From Tardiphaga sp052076105 (GTDB lineage: Bacteria; Pseudomonadota; Alphaproteobacteria; Rhizobiales; Xanthobacteraceae), in the NCBI RefSeq assembly GCF_052076105.1, contig NZ_CP197245.1, forward strand, positions 2,914,001-2,978,000: 64,000 nucleotides of DNA, given 5' to 3'. The notes under the pieces were generated by a model. That model saw only the letters and a program-made list of their open reading frames with translations. It searched no databases and had not been told where the DNA came from. Shown one piece after another: positions 44,462 through 53,447 of this stretch. Each line of letters begins with the position of its first letter. Positions within the stretch are counted from its first letter, which is position 1. The translations under genes and the position numbers were made by a program.

Positions 44462-45475
44462 ATGAAGGCAGTCGGCTACACCCAATCCCTCCCGATCGAC
44501 GCAGTTGACGCGCTGGTCGATTTCGAGGCTCCGAAGCCAGAACCGACCGGCCGCGACATCCGCGTATCGGTGAAGGCGATCTCGGCCAACCCCGTCGATT
44601 TCAAGGTGCGCAAGCGCGCGGCGCCGCCGGCTGGCGAAACCAAGATCCTCGGTTACGACGCTGCCGGCGTCGTCGATGCTGTCGGCCCCGATGTGACCAT
44701 GTTCAAGCCGGGCGATGAGGTGTTCTATGCCGGCTCGATCCAGCGCCAGGGCACCAATGCCGAGTTCCATCTGGTCGATGAGCGCATTGTCGGCCGCAAG
44801 CCCTCTTCCCTTTCCTTCGCACAATCTGCGGCCTTGCCGCTCACCGCGATCACCGCCTGGGAACTGCTGTTCGATCGGCTCGGCGTCGCCCCCGGCAAGA
44901 GCCTCGATCCGCGCACGCTGCTCATCATCGGCGGCGCCGGCGGCGTCGGCTCGATCCTCATCCAGCTTGCGCGTCGCCTCACCGGCCTCACCGTCGTTGC
45001 AACGGCATCGCGGCCCGAGACGATCAAGTGGTGCCAGGATCTCGGCGCACATGCGGTGATCGATCACAGCAAGCCGCTGAAGGAGCAGATCGACGCGTTG
45101 AAGCTGCCACCGGTCTCGCTCGTCGCCAGTCTCACGGGGACGGAGCAGCACTACAAGGCGCTTGCCGATCTGATCGCACCGCAGGGCAAGCTTGGGCTGA
45201 TCGACGATCCCGTTGAATTCAACATCGCCGCGTTCAAGGGCAAGGCCGTATCGGTGCACTGGGAATCCATGTTCACGCGATCGTCATTCCAGACCCCTGA
45301 CATGATCGCGCAACATTACCTTCTCAACGACGTTGCGTATCTCATCGACAAGGGCGTGCTGCGCACGACGCTCGACAAGACCTTCGGCACCATCAACGCC
45401 GCGAATCTCAAGCGCGCGCATGCGTTGCTTGAATCCGGCAAGTCGCACGGCAAGATCGTGCTCGAAGGCTGGTGA
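44462..45475 (+). CDS. Zinc-independent quinone oxidoreductase (MDR superfamily)
   Basis: 337 residues: MKAVGYTQSLP, ISANPVDFKVRKR and GYDAAGVVDAVGPDVTMFKPGDEV of the catalytic domain, then the NADPH-binding IIGGAGGVGSILIQLARRL. Zinc-ligand cysteines are absent. It reduces quinones or alpha,beta-unsaturated carbonyls. The pairing with a divergent HxlR gene points to induction by electrophiles. Confidence 0.9.
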   Translation: MKAVGYTQSLPIDAVDALVDFEAPKPEPTGRDIRVSVKAISANPVDFKVRKRAAPPAGETKILGYDAAGVVDAVGPDVTMFKPGDEVFYAGSIQRQGTNAEFHLVDERIVGRKPSSLSFAQSAALPLTAITAWELLFDRLGVAPGKSLDPRTLLIIGGAGGVGSILIQLARRLTGLTVVATASRPETIKWCQDLGAHAVIDHSKPLKEQIDALKLPPVSLVASLTGTEQHYKALADLIAPQGKLGLIDDPVEFNIAAFKGKAVSVHWESMFTRSSFQTPDMIAQHYLLNDVAYLIDKGVLRTTLDKTFGTINAANLKRAHALLESGKSHGKIVLEGW

Positions 45476-45521
45476 TCACGAAACCGGCACCGCGAAATTC
45501 GCGCCTGGCGACATCTACGAC

Positions 45522-45551
45522 AAAAGAGCGCATCCATGGATGCGCTCTTTT
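45522..45551. terminator. Intrinsic terminator, perfect palindrome
   Basis: A perfect 30-base palindrome starting AAAAGAGCGCATCC and ending GGATGCGCTCTTTT, 46 bases after the oxidoreductase stop. Confidence 0.78.
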
Positions 45552-45825
45552 CGGTTAATAGCTAATATAGATAGCTAACTATATAAATCTCTTGTGATCG
45601 AAAAGCGACACCGCGGTGTCGTTCACTACAATGCGATGCGGGTTTTACAGAACTGTCGCAAAGCGAGCCTAGGTTGCCCGCGAGCTCAACGGTAGCTCGC
45701 TTGTAACCATGGGAACGACTTCGGACGTTCCCTCTCACAAGATCGCAAAACACAGATCCATACGCTCATCACCTGCGGAGCAATTCGCGGGGCGTGTCGG
45801 ATTTTGTCTTCTACAGGGGTACTCC
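45552..45825 (+). other. Leader region of the porin gene
   Basis: A/T-rich at its start with direct TAGCTAA repeats (45559-45580), then a perfect 16-base palindrome CGACACCGCGGTGTCG at 45606-45621 that could bind a dimeric regulator, and GAGCTC/GAGCTACC-like arms near 45683-45700. Ribosome site CAGGGG before the ATG. No clear -35/-10 pair. Confidence 0.45.
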
Positions 45826-47271
45826 ATGTCTTTCACGACACACAAAATCCTGGGCACGCTCGGCGTGATCGGCGCGCTGGGCGCAGGCCCGGCGCATGCA
45901 CAGTCATCGAATGACGAGATCGCAGCATTGAAGGCGCAGCTCCGCGCGCTGGAAAAGAAGCTCGATAACGTTCAGAAACAGGCGAACACCACGCAGAAGC
46001 AGACGGAATCGGTCAAGCAGAACTTCGCGAATGCCAACGCGGCCATGCACAAGAAGGCCGTGCCGTTCATCGATGCGACCCTGACGATGCCAGGCAACCG
46101 TCCGACCTTCTGCACCAGCGACGGTCTGAACTGCATCGCCATCACCGGCCGTCTGCACCTCGACACCGCCGCCTACTCGTTCTCGCCCAAGTCGGCCGGC
46201 ACCAGCCCGCAGAGCGTCAATGACGGCATCAATGCTCGTCGCGCCCGCCTCGGCCTGATCGGCACCTTCAACAAGGATTGGGAATACGGCGTGATTGTCG
46301 ACGCCGGCGGCACCACCGATGGCGATGTCACCCTCAACAACGCTTATGTCGCCTATAAGGGCGTCAAGGGCCTGTTGATCCAGGGTGGTTACATCGACGT
46401 CCCCTATACGCTGGACGAAGCAACCAGCTCGAACAACATCATGTTCATGGAACGCGCAGCTTCGCAGGTTCTCGCGACGAACCTTGCCGCAGGCGACAAC
46501 CGCGCTGCATTCGGTGGTCAGGTCTTCGGCGATCACTACTGGGTCAGTGCTTACGTGACCGGTCCGACCACGGGCCTGAACGTCAATCACAGCCAGCCGC
46601 AGCCGCTCGGCGCCACCTTCCGCGCTGTCGGCCTGCCGATGAACAACGAAGTCGGCACGGTCCTCGTCGGCTTCGACGCGCTGTATCTCGCCCAGACCGG
46701 TGGTGTGACCAACAACACGCTCGGCATGTCCGATCGTATCGAAGTTCGTGTCGATCCTGCGACCAACGCATTGCTCAACACCGGCACCATGAACTTCGTG
46801 AACAATGCCCGCGTGCTGAGCGGTGAAGCCGCCGTCAAGTTCGGTAGCTTCATGGCGTCGGGTGAATACTTCGACTACAATATCCAGCGCAGCAACGGTC
46901 TGTCCGACCTGAGCTTCAACGGCGGCTACGGTCAGGCCAGCTATGTCATCACCGGCGAACAGCACAAATACAGCACCTCGGCTGGTGCGTTCGGCGGCAT
47001 CAACCCGGCCCGCCCGGTCAACTTCGCGACCGGCGATCTCGGCGCGTGGGAACTCGCGGTGCGCTACAGCTACGCCAGCCTGAATGACGGCGTCATTCGC
47101 GGCGGCGAGTTGAAGAACACCACGGTCGGCGTGAACTGGTATGTGAACCAGAACATGCGCTTCATGTTCAACTGGATCCACGGCACCGTCGACAAATTCG
47201 CCGTCAACAGCAACGTGAACACCGGCGCCGACTACGACGTCTTTGCGATGCGCACCCAGGTGGCCTTCTAA
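45826..47271 (+). CDS. Outer-membrane porin, Porin_O_P (OprO/OprP-like) family
   Basis: 481 residues. Signal peptide MSFTTHKILGTLGVIGALG...AHA; then a coiled coil (EIAALKAQLRALEKKLDNVQ) typical of trimer-tethered porins; then a beta barrel with RRARLGLIGTFNKDWEYGVIVDAGG and TLNNAYVAYKGVKGLLIQGGYID, ending in aromatic FAMRTQVAF. Phosphate selectivity is known for OprP but not demonstrable here. Codon use is of highly expressed type (GGC, AAC, GAC). Followed by a strong terminator. Confidence 0.9.
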   Translation: MSFTTHKILGTLGVIGALGAGPAHAQSSNDEIAALKAQLRALEKKLDNVQKQANTTQKQTESVKQNFANANAAMHKKAVPFIDATLTMPGNRPTFCTSDGLNCIAITGRLHLDTAAYSFSPKSAGTSPQSVNDGINARRARLGLIGTFNKDWEYGVIVDAGGTTDGDVTLNNAYVAYKGVKGLLIQGGYIDVPYTLDEATSSNNIMFMERAASQVLATNLAAGDNRAAFGGQVFGDHYWVSAYVTGPTTGLNVNHSQPQPLGATFRAVGLPMNNEVGTVLVGFDALYLAQTGGVTNNTLGMSDRIEVRVDPATNALLNTGTMNFVNNARVLSGEAAVKFGSFMASGEYFDYNIQRSNGLSDLSFNGGYGQASYVITGEQHKYSTSAGAFGGINPARPVNFATGDLGAWELAVRYSYASLNDGVIRGGELKNTTVGVNWYVNQNMRFMFNWIHGTVDKFAVNSNVNTGADYDVFAMRTQVAF

Positions 47272-47348
47272 GCGCAACCTTTCAGGCGCAGAACGCTTCT
47301 GTAATTCTCCAAGGTTCGGGGCTGAATGCCCACGGCCCCACAACGAAC

Positions 47349-47374
47349 AAAGGCGGCGCTTCGGCGCCGCCTTT
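47349..47374. terminator. Bidirectional terminator with TTCG tetraloop
   Basis: AAAGGCGGCGC-TTCG-GCGCCGCCTTT lies between the convergent porin and SDR genes, an 11-pair stem with the extra-stable UUCG loop. Confidence 0.85.
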
Positions 47375-47395
47375 CCTCGTTTGCGAAGCGTATGT

Positions 47396-48190
47396 TTACG
47401 CAATGGTCTGGACGATCCCGCCTTCCGCACGCAGCGCCGCGCCGTTGGTCACCGATGCCTCCTTCGACGAGACGTAAACCACCATATTGGCGATCTCATC
47501 GACCGTGGCAAAGCGCTGGATCAGCGACGTCGAGCGATGCTGCTTGACGAAATTGGAAGCCGCCTCCTCGACTGATTGTCCGTTCTGCCTGGCGAGATCC
47601 TTGACGAAAGTCTCGACGCCTTCCGACATGGTCGGTCCGGGAAGCACGGAGTTGACCGTCACCGCGGTGCCCTTGGTCAGTTCGGCCAGGCCGCGCGAGA
47701 TCGCGAGCTGCGCAGTCTTCGTCATGCCGTAGTGAATCATCTCGCCGGGAATATTCAGTCCGGACTCCGATGAGATGAAAACGATGCGGCCCCAGTTGCG
47801 CTTCAGCATGCCCTGCATATAGGCGCGCGAGAGCCGCACGCCGGACATTACATTGACCTCGTAGAAGCGCGTCCAGTCTTCGTCCGGGATGTCAAAGAAG
47901 CCCTTGGGCTCGAAGATGCCGGCATTGTTGATGAGGATATCGACGTCTGGCAGCGCACTCACCAGCGCCTTGCAGCCAGCTGCTGTGGAGACATCCGCAG
48001 CAACGCCCTTCACTTTCGCGCCGGGCACGGCCTTGGCAATCGCTGCAATCGCAGCGTCTACCTTGGCCTGGCTGCGGCCATTGATGACGACCTCTGCCCC
48101 AGTTGCTGCCAGCCCTTTGGCGATGGCGTGGCCGATGCCCGCAGTGGAGCCTGTCACCAACGCCGTCTTCCCCGTCAGATCGATTTTCAT
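47396..48190 (-). CDS. SDR family NAD(P)-dependent oxidoreductase
   Basis: 264 residues. Rossmann motif TALVTGSTAGIGHAIAKGL, NNAG in ILINNAGIFEP, catalytic Ser in FISSESG, Tyr and Lys in YGMTKTAQ. ATG at 48190 has GGAG 12 bases upstream. Substrate unknown. Confidence 0.93.
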   Translation of the reverse strand: MKIDLTGKTALVTGSTAGIGHAIAKGLAATGAEVVINGRSQAKVDAAIAAIAKAVPGAKVKGVAADVSTAAGCKALVSALPDVDILINNAGIFEPKGFFDIPDEDWTRFYEVNVMSGVRLSRAYMQGMLKRNWGRIVFISSESGLNIPGEMIHYGMTKTAQLAISRGLAELTKGTAVTVNSVLPGPTMSEGVETFVKDLARQNGQSVEEAASNFVKQHRSTSLIQRFATVDEIANMVVYVSSKEASVTNGAALRAEGGIVQTIA

Positions 48191-48275
48191 ATCCGTGCTC
48201 CGTTTGAATGACGGAGCTGATATCGGAATGCGGATTGAAAGATGCAACTGCATCCAAACGGCGAAAGCACAACAA

Positions 48276-48302
48276 AAAAGCGGCGCACGAGGCGCCGCTT
48301 TT
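48276..48302 (-). terminator. Terminator of the ribosomal protein operon
   Basis: AAAAGCGGCGC-acgag-GCGCCGCTTTT, 11-pair stem, 24 bases after the rplQ stop, with A-run/T-run on both sides. Confidence 0.85.
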
Positions 48303-48325
48303 CCAAAACTCTGATGTGAGGTGGC

Positions 48326-48739
48326 TTACGCCGCTTCGGACGCGCCCTGCACCGGACCCGAATCCTTGCCCTTGGCGTCTTCGTCGCGATCGACGAATTC
48401 GATCAGCGCCATCGGGGCGTTGTCGCCGTAGCGGAAGCCGGCCTTGATGATGCGGGTGTAGCCGCCCTGACGATCCGCGTAGCGCTTGGCCAGCACGTCG
48501 AACAGCTTGCGGACCTGATCCTGGTCGCGCATCTCGCTGATGGCCTGGCGACGCTTGTCGAGGCCGCCCTTCTTGCCGAGGGTGACGAGCTTCTCCACGA
48601 TCGGGCGGAGCTCCTTGGCCTTCGGAAGCGTGGTGATGATCTGCTCGTGCTTGATCAGCGACGCGCACATGTTGGCGAACATCGCCTTGCGATGTTCTGC
48701 GGTGCGGTTGAGCTTACGATGAACCTTGCCGTGACGCAT
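48326..48739 (-). CDS. rplQ: 50S ribosomal protein L17
   Basis: 137 residues: MRHGKVHRKLNRTAEHRKAMFANM is the L17 start. Last gene of the operon, next to the terminator and 122 bases after rpoA; that gap has two hairpins (CAGGT/ACCTG at 48793-48807, GGCCGGG/CCCGGCC at 48825-48845). An acidic C-terminal tail (DRDEDAKGKDSGP) is typical in alphaproteobacteria. Confidence 0.99.
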   Translation of the reverse strand: MRHGKVHRKLNRTAEHRKAMFANMCASLIKHEQIITTLPKAKELRPIVEKLVTLGKKGGLDKRRQAISEMRDQDQVRKLFDVLAKRYADRQGGYTRIIKAGFRYGDNAPMALIEFVDRDEDAKGKDSGPVQGASEAA

Positions 48740-48861
48740 TGAAGTAATCCTTGATTTCAGTTTGCCGCGACGGTTCGTCGGACATCATGTTACAGGTGGG
48801 CTACCTGCGTTCGCCCAAGGCGTCGGCCGGGCATGTCACCCGGCCATCGCCAATCGTTTGC

Positions 48862-49893
48862 TTAGTAGTGGTCTTCGAAGCGCTTGGCCAGTTCGTCGAT
48901 ATTCTCCGGCGGCCAACCGGGCACTTCCATGCCGAGGTGCAGACCCATCTGGGCGAGCACTTCCTTGATTTCGTTCAGCGACTTGCGGCCGAAGTTCGGA
49001 GTGCGGAGCATTTCTGCTTCCGACTTCTGAACGAGGTCGCCGATGTAAACGATGTTGTCGTTCTTCAGGCAGTTTGCCGAACGCACCGAGAGCTCGAGCT
49101 CGTCGACCTTCTTGAGGAAAGCCGGGTTGAAAGCGAGATCCGGGATGACTTCCTGAGCAACTTCCTTGCGGGGCTCTTCGAAGTTCACGAATACGTTGAG
49201 CTGGTCCTGCAGGATGCGCGCGGCATAAGCGACCGCGTCATCCGGCGTCAGCGCGCCGTTGGTCTCGATGGTCATCGTCAGCTTGTCGTAATCGAGGATC
49301 TGGCCCTCACGGGTGTTTTCGACCTTGTACGACACCTTGCGAACCGGCGAGTACAGGCTGTCGATCGGGATCAGGCCGATCGGCGCGTCTTCCGGACGGT
49401 TGTGCTCGGCAGCGACATAACCCTTGCCGCCGGCAACGGTGAATTCCATGCGGATCTCGGCGCCCTCGTCGAGGGTGCAGATCTGCAGGTCGGGATTGAG
49501 AACGGTCACGTCGCCGACAGTCTGAATGTCGCCGGCGGTCACGACGCCCGGGCCCTGCTTCTTCACGACCATGCGCTTCGGGCCTTCGCCCAGCATCTTG
49601 ATCGAGATGTCCTTCACGTTCAGCACGATGTCGGTGACGTCTTCACGCACGCCGGCGATCGAGGAGAATTCGTGCAACACGCCGTCGATGTGCACCGACT
49701 GCACGGCAGCGCCCTGCAGCGAGGACAGCAGGATGCGGCGAAGTGCGTTACCGAGGGTCTGACCGAAACCACGCTCGAGCGGTTCGGCAACCAGGGTCGC
49801 AAAACGGGAAGGATCGCTGCCAGGGGTTACCTGCAGCTTGTTCGGCCGGATAAGTTCTTGCCAATTTTTCTGGATCGTCACTGTGTCACCCAT
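48862..49893 (-). CDS. rpoA: DNA-directed RNA polymerase alpha subunit
   Basis: 343 residues. N-terminal dimerisation domain (PLERGFGQTLGNALRRILLSS) and C-terminal DNA-contacting domain (LELSVRSANCLKNDNIVYIGDLV, then GRKSLNEIKEVL). Both are full length. Lies between rpsK and rplQ as in most proteobacteria. Confidence 0.99.
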   Translation of the reverse strand: MGDTVTIQKNWQELIRPNKLQVTPGSDPSRFATLVAEPLERGFGQTLGNALRRILLSSLQGAAVQSVHIDGVLHEFSSIAGVREDVTDIVLNVKDISIKMLGEGPKRMVVKKQGPGVVTAGDIQTVGDVTVLNPDLQICTLDEGAEIRMEFTVAGGKGYVAAEHNRPEDAPIGLIPIDSLYSPVRKVSYKVENTREGQILDYDKLTMTIETNGALTPDDAVAYAARILQDQLNVFVNFEEPRKEVAQEVIPDLAFNPAFLKKVDELELSVRSANCLKNDNIVYIGDLVQKSEAEMLRTPNFGRKSLNEIKEVLAQMGLHLGMEVPGWPPENIDELAKRFEDHY

Positions 49894-49992
49894 GCCATCA
49901 AACTCACTGGCGTTGGAGATCGCGGATCAGTCCGCGTAAGTAGCATCGCAAAAGCGATCGCGGGCAGCCGAGCCACCCGCGATCGAAAAGTA

Positions 49993-50382
49993 TTAAACGC
50001 GCCGACGCTTGCGCGGGCGGCAACCATTGTGCGGGATCGAGGTCACGTCGCGGATCGAGGTGACCGTGAAGCCCGCGGCCTGCAGAGCGCGGAGAGCCGA
50101 TTCACGACCCGAACCCGGACCGCCGACTTCGACTTCCAGCGTGCGCATGCCGTGTTCCTGCGCCTTCTTCGACACGTCTTCAGCGGCAACCTGCGCTGCA
50201 TACGGGGTCGACTTGCGCGACCCCTTGAAGCCCATCGTGCCAGCCGACGACCAGGCAATCGTGTTGCCCTGCGCGTCGGTGATGGTGATGGTCGTGTTGT
50301 TGAACGACGAATTCACGTGCGCGATGCCCGATGCAATGTTCTTGCGCTCGCGGCGGCGAATACGTCCGGCTTCCTTTGCCAT
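49993..50382 (-). CDS. rpsK: 30S ribosomal protein S11
   Basis: 129 residues from MAKEAGRIRRR; conserved NNTTITITDAQGN and the C-terminal HNGCRPRKRRRV. The open frame upstream of this ATG has no match. Forms the small-subunit platform with S6, S15, S18. Confidence 0.99.
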   Translation of the reverse strand: MAKEAGRIRRRERKNIASGIAHVNSSFNNTTITITDAQGNTIAWSSAGTMGFKGSRKSTPYAAQVAAEDVSKKAQEHGMRTLEVEVGGPGSGRESALRALQAAGFTVTSIRDVTSIPHNGCRPRKRRRV

Positions 50383-50491
50383 CTCTAACCTTTCTGAGGA
50401 TCTCAACGCCGCCGTAATGCCAGCGGCTACACCAAAAAAATAATTGCAGAAGCGGATGGCTATCCGCTTCCGCAAACTCGTATTCGAAAGC

Positions 50492-50860
50492 TTACTTCTT
50501 CTTGCCGGCGATCGACTTGGCCGGCCCCTTGCGGGTGCGCGCATTGGTATGCGTGCGCTGGCCACGAACCGGCAGACCGCGACGATGACGCAGGCCGCGA
50601 TAGCAGCCGAGGTCCATCAGACGCTTGATGTTCATGCCCGTCTCACGACGGAGATCGCCCTCGACCAGATAGTCACGGTCGATGACTTCGCGGATCTGCA
50701 GAACTTCCGCGTCGCTGAGCTGATTGACGCGACGTTCCGGAGTGATCTTTACCTTCTCGATGATATCGGCTGCGTTCTTCTGGCCGATGCCATGAATGTA
50801 CTGCAGCGCGATCAGCACGCGCTTGTTGGTCGGGATGTTTACACCGGCGATACGGGCCAC
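50492..50860 (-). CDS. rpsM: 30S ribosomal protein S13
   Basis: 122 residues, GTG start. MARIAGVNIPTNKRV, YIHGIG, CYRGLRHRRGLPVRGQRTHTNA. Follows adk after 179 bases, which may hold an internal promoter; I see no clear one. rpmJ, next to rpsM in some bacteria, is not present. Confidence 0.99.
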   Translation of the reverse strand: MARIAGVNIPTNKRVLIALQYIHGIGQKNAADIIEKVKITPERRVNQLSDAEVLQIREVIDRDYLVEGDLRRETGMNIKRLMDLGCYRGLRHRRGLPVRGQRTHTNARTRKGPAKSIAGKKK

Positions 50861-51039
50861 AACTTCTCTCCTGTCACCAGTCCATCACGAACCGGTATTA
50901 TCATCATTTGTCGGGCGGGCATTCACAAACGCGAACACGACGCCCGTCCCCTGGATTTCAGTGGGGCCCGGCATCGTTGGAATCTTCCGACTGGATGAGG
51001 GCCTTATTAAAGTATTCGACTTCGTTTCGTCAACCTGCT

Positions 51040-51969
51040 CTAGCGTTTGGCGCGCTTTTTGCCGGCCTTCTTGGCCACTTTACCGGCCTTCTTGGCTGGC
51101 TTTTTGGCCGACTTGCTGGTTTTGGCCTTTGAAGCGGATTTTACAGCCTTTTTGGCCGCTTTTACCGCCTTTTTGACCGTTTTCTTGACAGTCTTCTTCA
51201 CGGCCTTCTTGGCCGCCTTTGCCTTCTTGGCGGCCTTTACCGGCGCCTTCTTGGCCTTCTTCACTGCCTTCGCGGCTTTTTTGGCCGATTTGGCTGCCTT
51301 CTTGGCCGGAGCAGATCCACGCTTGGCCGCAGCTGCCTTCTTGGCGGGCTTGCGGGCCGGCTTCTTCGCCGACTCATCGGCAGCGAGAATCGCTGCCAGC
51401 ACGCGGTTGATCTCAGCCGTCACCTCTTCAATGGTCATCATGCCATCGATGGTCACCAGCTTCCGCTTTTCCGAATAGTAATGGACCAGCGGCTCGGTCG
51501 AAGTGCGGTAGCTCGCCAGGCGCTTCGACAGCACTTCCGGCGTATCGTCGATGCGCACGGTCTCGCCGCGCTCCATCATCTGCGCGACACGGGCTTCAAC
51601 ACGCTGCAACAGCGCGCTCTCGTTGACGCGGAGTTCAACGGCGGCATCGAGATGAAGCCCCTTGGACTTCAGCAGTGCATCCAGCGCTTCGGCCTGCGGC
51701 ACAGTGCGCGGGAAGCCGTCGAGGATGAAGCCATTGGCGGCATCCGGCAGCTCGATGCGATCCGAGATGATCCCGATCACCACGTCATCCGGCACCAGAC
51801 CGCCAGCGGCCATGATGTCCTTGGCCTTGAGGCCGACTTCGGTCTCGGCGGCCACGGCAGCACGCAGCATGTCACCGGTGGAAAGCTGAACGATATTGTG
51901 ACGCTCAACAAGACGATGTGCCTGAGTTCCCTTGCCCGCCCCCGGCGGCCCGAGAAGAATCAACCTCAT
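51040..51969 (-). CDS. adk: Adenylate kinase with histone H1-like Lys/Ala-rich C-terminal tail
   Basis: 309 residues, against about 190-220 for the family. Core 1-192: P-loop GPPGAGKGTQ at 7-16, NMP-binding VQLSTGDMLRAAV, FILDGFPRTV at 81-90, short LID (ERGETVRIDDTPE) without zinc cysteines, and the LASYRTSTEPLVHYY helix. From residue 200 onward there are 109 residues made almost only of Lys, Ala, Val, Pro, Ser, Thr and Arg with no acidic residue (KKAAKAVKKAKKAP and the like). The tail resembles eukaryotic H1 and bacterial H1-like proteins and could bind DNA, RNA or ribosomes. Core balances AMP + ATP with 2 ADP. ATG overlaps secY by four bases. Confidence 0.97.
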   Translation of the reverse strand: MRLILLGPPGAGKGTQAHRLVERHNIVQLSTGDMLRAAVAAETEVGLKAKDIMAAGGLVPDDVVIGIISDRIELPDAANGFILDGFPRTVPQAEALDALLKSKGLHLDAAVELRVNESALLQRVEARVAQMMERGETVRIDDTPEVLSKRLASYRTSTEPLVHYYSEKRKLVTIDGMMTIEEVTAEINRVLAAILAADESAKKPARKPAKKAAAAKRGSAPAKKAAKSAKKAAKAVKKAKKAPVKAAKKAKAAKKAVKKTVKKTVKKAVKAAKKAVKSASKAKTSKSAKKPAKKAGKVAKKAGKKRAKR

Positions 51970-53297
51970 TTGCGCCGGCCCCTCAGCTTCGACTTGCGGA
52001 TCAAACCTTCATACTGGTGCGCCAGCAGATAGCCCTGCACCTGCGCCACAGTGTCCATGGTGACACTGACCACGATCAGCAGCGACGTGCCGCCGAAATA
52101 GAACGGCACCGACGCATAGGAGATCAGGATCTCGGGAATCAAGCAGACCACAGCGAGATAGGCAGCGCCGAGCACGGTGATGCGCGAGAGCACGTAGTCG
52201 ATGTATTCCGCGGTCCGCTCACCCGGGCGAATGCCTGGGATGAAGCCACCATGCTTCTTCAGATTGTCGGCGGTCTCGGTCGGGTTGAACACGATCGCCG
52301 TATAGAAGAACGCGAAGAACACGATCAGCGACACGTAGAAGATCAGGAACAGCGGGCGGCCGTGGCTGAGCTGCGTGGTCAGCCACTGGAACCATTCCGG
52401 CCCCTTGCCTGCGTTGAAGCTCGCAATGGTCGCCGGCAGCAGCAGCAGCGACGATGCGAAGATCGGCGGGATGACGCCCGACGTGTTGAGCTTCAGCGGC
52501 AGATGCGAGGACTGGCCCTCGAACATCTTGTTGCCGACCTGGCGCTTCGGATACTGGATCAGCAGCCGGCGCTGGGCACGCTCCATGAACACGATGAAGG
52601 CGATCACGACGACGGCCATTACGATCACTACCAGGATCAGGCCGGTCGACAGAGCGCCCTGACGACCCAGTTCGAGCATGTTGGCGATCGCCGACGGAAG
52701 CTCCGCCACGATGCCGGCCAGAATGATCAGCGAGATGCCGTTGCCGATGCCACGGGACGTGATCTGCTCGCCCAGCCACATCAGGAACATCGTGCCGCCG
52801 GTCAGCGTAACCGAGGTCGAGATCAGGAAGAACATGCCGGGTTCGCTGACGACATTGCCGGCGCCCTGCAGGCCCGCCGCAATGGCATAGGACTGGAACG
52901 CAGCCAGGATGACAGTCAGGTAACGAGTGTACTGGTTCAGCGTCTTGCGGCCCGCCTCGCCCTCTTTCTTGAGAGCTTCGAGTTGGGACGACACGGTGGT
53001 CAGCAGCTGAATGATGATCGATGCCGAGATATACGGCATGATGTTCAGCGCAAAAATCGCCATGCGATTGATGCCGCCGCCCGCGAACATGTTGAACATG
53101 CCGAGGATGCCGCCGGCCTGCTGCTTGAACACCTGTTCCCATGCGGCCGGATCGATGCCGGGCAACGGAATATAGGTGCCGAGCCGATAAACAAGCAGCG
53201 CACCCAGTGTGAACCAGATGCGCTTCTTCAGTTCATCGGCCTTGCCGAGCGCCGAAAAGTTGAGGTTTGCTGCTAATTGCTCTGCTGCAGAGACCAT
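51966..53297 (-). CDS. secY: Protein translocase subunit SecY
   Basis: 443 residues with ten membrane helices. Conserved LVYRLGTYIPLPGIDP, the plug and pore region MFAGGG, and the FVGIRPGE-like GIRPGERTAEYIDYVLSR. Stop overlaps the adk ATG by four bases. Preceded by a 150-base gap with a hairpin. Confidence 0.99.
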   Translation of the reverse strand: MVSAAEQLAANLNFSALGKADELKKRIWFTLGALLVYRLGTYIPLPGIDPAAWEQVFKQQAGGILGMFNMFAGGGINRMAIFALNIMPYISASIIIQLLTTVSSQLEALKKEGEAGRKTLNQYTRYLTVILAAFQSYAIAAGLQGAGNVVSEPGMFFLISTSVTLTGGTMFLMWLGEQITSRGIGNGISLIILAGIVAELPSAIANMLELGRQGALSTGLILVVIVMAVVVIAFIVFMERAQRRLLIQYPKRQVGNKMFEGQSSHLPLKLNTSGVIPPIFASSLLLLPATIASFNAGKGPEWFQWLTTQLSHGRPLFLIFYVSLIVFFAFFYTAIVFNPTETADNLKKHGGFIPGIRPGERTAEYIDYVLSRITVLGAAYLAVVCLIPEILISYASVPFYFGGTSLLIVVSVTMDTVAQVQGYLLAHQYEGLIRKSKLRGRRK

Positions 53298-53328
53298 GTT
53301 TGGCTTTCTCCCGCGCCCCTTTCGCCAT

Positions 53329-53352
53329 CATGCCCCGAAAGAGCGGGGCATG
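53329..53352 (-). promoter_or_regulatory. Hairpin between rplO and secY
   Basis: CATGCCCCG-aaagag-CGGGGCATG, nine-pair stem without a T-run. May be a processing or attenuation site inside the operon. Confidence 0.45.
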
Positions 53353-53447
53353 CAGCGGAGGCCGGACATTATTTGGTGCTCGGCATTGATAAAATCTACT
53401 GCCACGTCACGCAAGGCCGCCCGCAGACGCAGGCGATGCCGCAGATG

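Noticed and set aside
45904..47430. 508-codon frame on minus strand across the porin gene
   Set aside because: It mirrors the porin codons (GAC/GTC-rich), has no ribosome site and no recognisable domain.
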